Origin: Elusimicrobiota bacterium
GTDB taxonomy: Bacteria > Elusimicrobiota > Elusimicrobia > UBA1565 > JACRDR01
Direction: 5' to 3'
Length of the DNA stretch: 5,369 nt
NCBI GenBank assembly: GCA_016212845.1
Contig: JACRDR010000167.1
Coordinates: forward strand, 1 to 5,369
Part shown: positions 1-2,750 of the stretch, piece after piece
Numbering within the stretch: the first letter of the stretch is position 1
How the letters are laid out: every line of letters begins with the position of its first letter
Position numbers and translations under genes: made by a program
The notes under the pieces: model-generated
What the model saw: only the letters and a program-made list of their open reading frames with translations
Told to the model about the DNA's origin: nothing
The model's database searches: none

Positions 1-48
1 CTCGGGCGGCAGGGCGAAAGGAGACGCGGGAGCCTTGATGTCTTCCAT
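1..48 (-). CDS. Probable start of a downstream gene, 16 codons visible (partial)
   Basis: An ATG at 48 to 46 opens a frame that stays open to the window edge and reads MEDIKAPASPFALPPE. It is too short to identify. The gene is inferred because it follows the acyl-CoA dehydrogenase on the same strand after an 84-base gap, and because a good promoter-like pair (TTGCCT, 17 bases, TAATCT) sits immediately upstream. The bases just before the ATG are AGGGGCT; this G-rich stretch is too close to be a comfortable ribosome binding site, so initiation may be leaderless. The Pro/Ala-rich N terminus has no signal-peptide character. The alternative is a chance open frame, which 16 codons cannot exclude. 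Confidence 0.4.
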   Translation of the reverse strand, partial: MEDIKAPASPFALPPE

Positions 49-55
49 AGCCCCT

Positions 56-84
56 AGATTAGCCCCCCTCCTCTAAGTAGGCAA
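56..84 (-). promoter_or_regulatory. Sigma70-like promoter for the partial gene at the left edge
   Basis: On the minus strand, a TTGCCT -35-like hexamer (84 to 79) is followed by exactly 17 bases and a TAATCT -10-like hexamer (61 to 56). Only 7 bases separate the -10 from the ATG at 48, so the predicted transcription start falls on or next to the start codon. The match is by eye and no transcript data are available. Confidence 0.45.
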
Positions 85-105
85 GACCCCGCCGAGGACG
101 GAGTC
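85..105 (-). terminator. Second weak hairpin after the acyl-CoA dehydrogenase
   Basis: On the minus-strand RNA, GACUCCG (105-99) can pair with CGGGGUC (91-85), with one U-G wobble, around a 7-base loop. Only UU follows before GCC. It overlaps the preceding hairpin by two bases and ends just before the -35-like hexamer of the next gene. It may contribute to a bipartite transcription end, but it is a weak candidate. Confidence 0.25.
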
Positions 106-130
106 AATTTAGGGACAGTCCCCAAATTGA
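104..130 (-). terminator. Palindromic hairpin just after the acyl-CoA dehydrogenase stop
   Basis: TCAATTT (104-110) pairs with AAATTGA (124-130). After one mismatch (A111/C123), GGG (112-114) pairs with CCC (120-122) around a 5-base loop. It begins 2 bases past the stop codon and so could act as a 3'-end or terminator structure, but no U tract follows it on the minus strand. The core, GGGGACTGTCCC on the minus strand, resembles short palindromes I recall as dispersed repeats in several bacterial genomes, often near Y1/REP-associated transposases. It may therefore be a repeat copy rather than a dedicated terminator. Confidence 0.45.
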
Positions 131-132
131 TT

Positions 133-1380
133 CTAGGCGGAGACCTTGTCGCGCCTGGATTTTGAGGCGGCTTCCTTGATGAGCATCATCGCGATCTCGT
201 TGCGCTGGATCTGATTGGTGCCCTCGTAGATTTGCAGCACTTTCGCGTCGCGGAAGTATTTCTCCACCGGGAAGTCGCGCATGTAGCCGATGCCGCCGCA
301 CATCTGGATGCAGTCGGTGGTGATCTTCATCGCCGCGTCGGTGGCGAATACCTTGACCATGCCCGCCTCTTTCGTGAAGCGCGGCGTGTCGAGCGCCTGC
401 ATGGCATCGAATATCGGGATGCCTTCGCGCAGGCCCTTCTCGATGGCGGGCTTCATCACCTTGTCCATCGCGCGCGTCATCTTGTAGAGCAGCGCCCGGC
501 CGCACTCGATCGCGGTCGCGCAGTCGGCGAGCATGTGCTGCATCGCCTGGAAGCTGGAGACCGACTGGCCGAACTGCTTGCGCTGGCGGATGTAGGCGAC
601 GGTCTCATCCAACGCTCCCTGCGCCACGCCGAGCGCCTGCGCCGCGACGCCGGGGCGGGACTGGTCGAACACCGCCTGCGCGACGAACAGGCCGTAGCCC
701 TCCTTGTAGAGGAGGTTCTCCTTCGGGACCTTGCAGTCTTGGAAGACGAGCTCGTAGGTGGAGCTGGCGCGGATGCCGAGCTTCTCCTCCTTCTTGCCGA
801 AGGTGAAGCCGGGCGTACCCTTCTCGACGACGAACGCGGAGATGCCGCGCGGGCCTCTGGCCGGGTTCGTCGAGGCGAAGATCACGTAGAGCTCGGCCTC
901 CTTGCCGTTCGTGCAGAAGTTCTTGATGCCGTTGACGACGTAGTGGTCGCCCTCGAGCCGCGCGGTCGCCTTCGTGGCGGTCGCGTCGGAGCCGGCGCCG
1001 GGCTCGGTGATGTTGAAGGCGCCGAGGCGCTTGCCGGCCGCGAGATCCGGAAGCCAGCGCTTGCGCTGGTCGGGGTTTCCGAAGAGCAGGATCGGGCTCG
1101 CGCACAAGGACGTCGCTCCGTAGGCCATCGTGATGCCGCCGCAGGCCTTGTACATCTCTTCCGCCGCGAGGCAGAGCTCGGTGATGCCGCCGCCCATGCC
1201 GCCGAACTCCTCGGGGAGGTAGATCGAGAAGAGGTCCGCCTTGCGGATCTCCTCGACGATGGGCCACGGGAACTCTTCGGTCTCGTCGTAGTGCTTGGCG
1301 ACCGGCTTGATCTTCTTCTGCGCGATCTCGCGGGCCGTCTCGACGATGCCTCGCTGCTCTTCGGTCAGATCGTAGTCCAT
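133..1380 (-). CDS. Acyl-CoA dehydrogenase (FAD-dependent)
   Basis: This 415-residue protein catalyses alpha,beta-dehydrogenation of an acyl-CoA thioester, normally passing electrons to electron-transfer flavoprotein; it is a soluble cytoplasmic enzyme. The visible fold order is the N-terminal helical domain (about 1-115), the beta domain with the family signature ITEPGAGSD (124-132), and the C-terminal helical domain with RKQFGQ (267-272). The second signature, including GGIGYMRDFP and YEGTNQIQR, covers about 362-393. Glu386 in YEGTNQ is at the usual catalytic-base position of short/medium/branched-chain acyl-CoA dehydrogenases, unlike isovaleryl- or long-chain-type enzymes, which place it elsewhere. 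The start is firm: ATG preceded by GAGGA with 7-base spacing. It lies 12 bases after the glycoside hydrolase stop, so the two are almost certainly co-transcribed. An extra segment at about 304-331 makes it longer than the usual ~380 residues. Family assignment is certain; chain-length specificity cannot be read from sequence. Confidence 0.96.
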   Translation of the reverse strand: MDYDLTEEQRGIVETAREIAQKKIKPVAKHYDETEEFPWPIVEEIRKADLFSIYLPEEFGGMGGGITELCLAAEEMYKACGGITMAYGATSLCASPILLFGNPDQRKRWLPDLAAGKRLGAFNITEPGAGSDATATKATARLEGDHYVVNGIKNFCTNGKEAELYVIFASTNPARGPRGISAFVVEKGTPGFTFGKKEEKLGIRASSTYELVFQDCKVPKENLLYKEGYGLFVAQAVFDQSRPGVAAQALGVAQGALDETVAYIRQRKQFGQSVSSFQAMQHMLADCATAIECGRALLYKMTRAMDKVMKPAIEKGLREGIPIFDAMQALDTPRFTKEAGMVKVFATDAAMKITTDCIQMCGGIGYMRDFPVEKYFRDAKVLQIYEGTNQIQRNEIAMMLIKEAASKSRRDKVSA

Positions 1381-1387
1381 GGCGTTA

Positions 1388-1392
1388 TCCTC
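1388..1392 (-). promoter_or_regulatory. Ribosome binding site of the acyl-CoA dehydrogenase
   Basis: On the minus strand, GAGGA lies 7 bases before the ATG and abuts the TAA stop (1395-1393) of the glycoside hydrolase. It fixes the dehydrogenase start. Its position at the upstream stop codon suggests re-initiation or translational coupling. Confidence 0.75.
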
Positions 1393-2664
1393 TTACTTCG
1401 ATTCGAACAAATCCGACTCGACGGCGCAAGCGAGCTCCTGTCCCGCCGCGATGACGTCCAAGACGAGCGTCGACCAGCCGAAATCGGTCGCGCCCATGCC
1501 GGCCGCGTTCCTCGGGTCGAAGAACTCGCGCATCCCCCCAATCGCCACCATCCGGATCGTGCGGGCGGCCAGCTCGGAGGCGGCGTCGGCTCGGCCGTGC
1601 GTCCTGAGCCCCCAAAAGAGGTACCAGTTCGCGTTCACCCAAGTCGGGCCGCGCCAGATCGCGCGGCTCGAGTAGTCGGGTTCGTAGGAGGGCTCCGTCG
1701 CGGCGACGCTCGGGACCGGGTATTCGAGCCAGAACTCCTTCGGATCGAGCAGGTGTTCGATCAGGCGCTTCGTCCGCGCGGGGTCGATCTCCGGCAGGAT
1801 CAGCGGGAATAGGCTCGTGAAGGTGAGGACGCGGCTTTTCTCCTTTCTCGGGCCGCTCAGGTCGAAGTACGCGCCGGCTTCCTCGTCCCAGCACTTCGTC
1901 TCGAGGGCCGACACGGTCTTGGCGGCGCGCGCGCGCAGCCGGCGCGCGGCATCCTCGGGCATCGCGGCCGCCGGGCAGAGCGCGGCGAGGCAGTTGAGCC
2001 CGTCGGCGTAGATCGAGTTGACCATCACGTCCTCGCACTCGAAGACGGCTTCGCCCGAGAAGAGGCGCTCCATTCCCGTCTTGAGCGCCGGCGCGATGCC
2101 GCTTCTAGGCTCGGGCGGAATGCCCATCGCCGCGTCGAACTTGGGCGAACAGTCGAGGCCGGACTCATCCGGCTGGACGATGCTGATGAGCCCGTCGCGG
2201 TCGAGGTCGCGCATTTCGTCGAGCCAGCGGAAAAACGAGAGGACCTTCGGCATCGTCTCGCGCAGAAACGCGTCGTCGCCCGTCGCTTGGTGGATCCTAA
2301 ACAGGGCGCGCGCCAGGACCGGAGGCTGGATCGTGGCGGTGTGAAAGGGGTGAGCGAGCCGGATCAAGTACTCCGACAGCGCCTTTTGGTGGGCGTGCTT
2401 CTCCCAAAGGATCATGTGCGGGATGAAGCCGTCCGCGCGTTGGCCCTGCAGGAGGCAGCGAAGCTCCTGCTTCGCGAGCTCCGGATCGACGTGCAGGAGC
2501 GCGATCGCGTGGAACGCGCTGTCCCAAAGCCATTGGAAGGGGTAGTGGGTCGGGGACGGGCAGACGAAATCGAAGCGCTTCCCCTCCCAGGCGCTCGTGC
2601 CGCGGAGGCGGTTGCCTTCCAGGACCCGGCGAGCCTCGATTGAGGCTTTCTCGGCGTCGGTCAC
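1393..2664 (-). CDS. (alpha/alpha)6-barrel glycoside hydrolase, GH63/mannosylglycerate-hydrolase-like
   Basis: This 423-residue protein looks like a cytoplasmic member of the MGH1/GH63/trehalase-like superfamily. No signal peptide is seen. Family-like motifs include YPFQWLWDSAFH (41-52), QRADGFIPHMI (75-85), QPPVLARALF (113-122), PDESGLDCSPKFD (165-177), WRGPTWVN (337-344) and REFFDPRNAAGMGATDFGWS (379-398). By analogy with GH63 and mannosylglycerate hydrolase, Asp171 is the candidate general acid and Glu380 the candidate base. Inverting hydrolysis of a small glycoside such as glucosyl- or mannosylglycerate, or of an alpha-glucoside, is plausible; the substrate cannot be determined. The length fits a stand-alone catalytic domain. 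The chosen start is GTG at 2664, the only reasonable start upstream of the YPFQWLWD motif. It has no clear Shine-Dalgarno, but a TAGACT hexamer ends 7 bases upstream, suggesting a leaderless message. It is the first gene of a likely operon with the acyl-CoA dehydrogenase. Confidence 0.85.
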   Translation of the reverse strand: MTDAEKASIEARRVLEGNRLRGTSAWEGKRFDFVCPSPTHYPFQWLWDSAFHAIALLHVDPELAKQELRCLLQGQRADGFIPHMILWEKHAHQKALSEYLIRLAHPFHTATIQPPVLARALFRIHQATGDDAFLRETMPKVLSFFRWLDEMRDLDRDGLISIVQPDESGLDCSPKFDAAMGIPPEPRSGIAPALKTGMERLFSGEAVFECEDVMVNSIYADGLNCLAALCPAAAMPEDAARRLRARAAKTVSALETKCWDEEAGAYFDLSGPRKEKSRVLTFTSLFPLILPEIDPARTKRLIEHLLDPKEFWLEYPVPSVAATEPSYEPDYSSRAIWRGPTWVNANWYLFWGLRTHGRADAASELAARTIRMVAIGGMREFFDPRNAAGMGATDFGWSTLVLDVIAAGQELACAVESDLFESK

Positions 2665-2671
2665 GCTTCGG

Positions 2672-2677
2672 AGTCTA
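2672..2677 (-). promoter_or_regulatory. -10-like element for the glycoside hydrolase operon
   Basis: TAGACT on the minus strand (TAnnnT pattern) ends exactly 7 bases before the GTG start at 2664. No good -35 is visible at 16-18 bases; the nearest TTGATA is only 13 bases upstream. Support comes mainly from the matching geometry at the left-edge gene and from the lack of a Shine-Dalgarno. Confidence 0.35.
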
Positions 2678-2696
2678 ACAAACTAGGCCCTATCAA

Positions 2697-2744
2697 ACGA
2701 GAAGGCCGCGCGCCGGAAACGTCACCGGCGCGCGGCCTTCTCGT
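2697..2744 (-). terminator. Strong hairpin terminator of the redox fusion gene
   Basis: A perfect 20-bp inverted repeat (2697-2716 against 2725-2744) with an 8-base loop starts 6 bases after the fusion gene's stop codon. Read on the minus strand, the stem is followed by TTTGATAG including its last T, so the U tract is short, but the very GC-rich stem is strong. It lies between convergently independent functions: the 3' end of the fusion gene and the promoter region of the hydrolase. It should therefore separate the two transcription units. It could also protect the 3' end from exonucleases. Confidence 0.75.
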
Positions 2745-2750
2745 AATTTC

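Noticed and set aside
49..132. RNA gene, CRISPR or riboswitch in the gap after the dehydrogenase
   Set aside because: The gap is only 84 bases, fully occupied by two small hairpins and a promoter-like pair. No tRNA-like cloverleaf, direct repeats or known aptamer pattern is seen.
232..1812. Long open frame on the plus strand (about 526 codons) opposite the dehydrogenase and hydrolase
   Set aside because: It runs antisense across two well-supported genes and their junction. Its product is a low-complexity Arg/Leu/Asp/Ala-rich sequence with no recognisable motif, as expected from the opposite strand of GC-rich genes.
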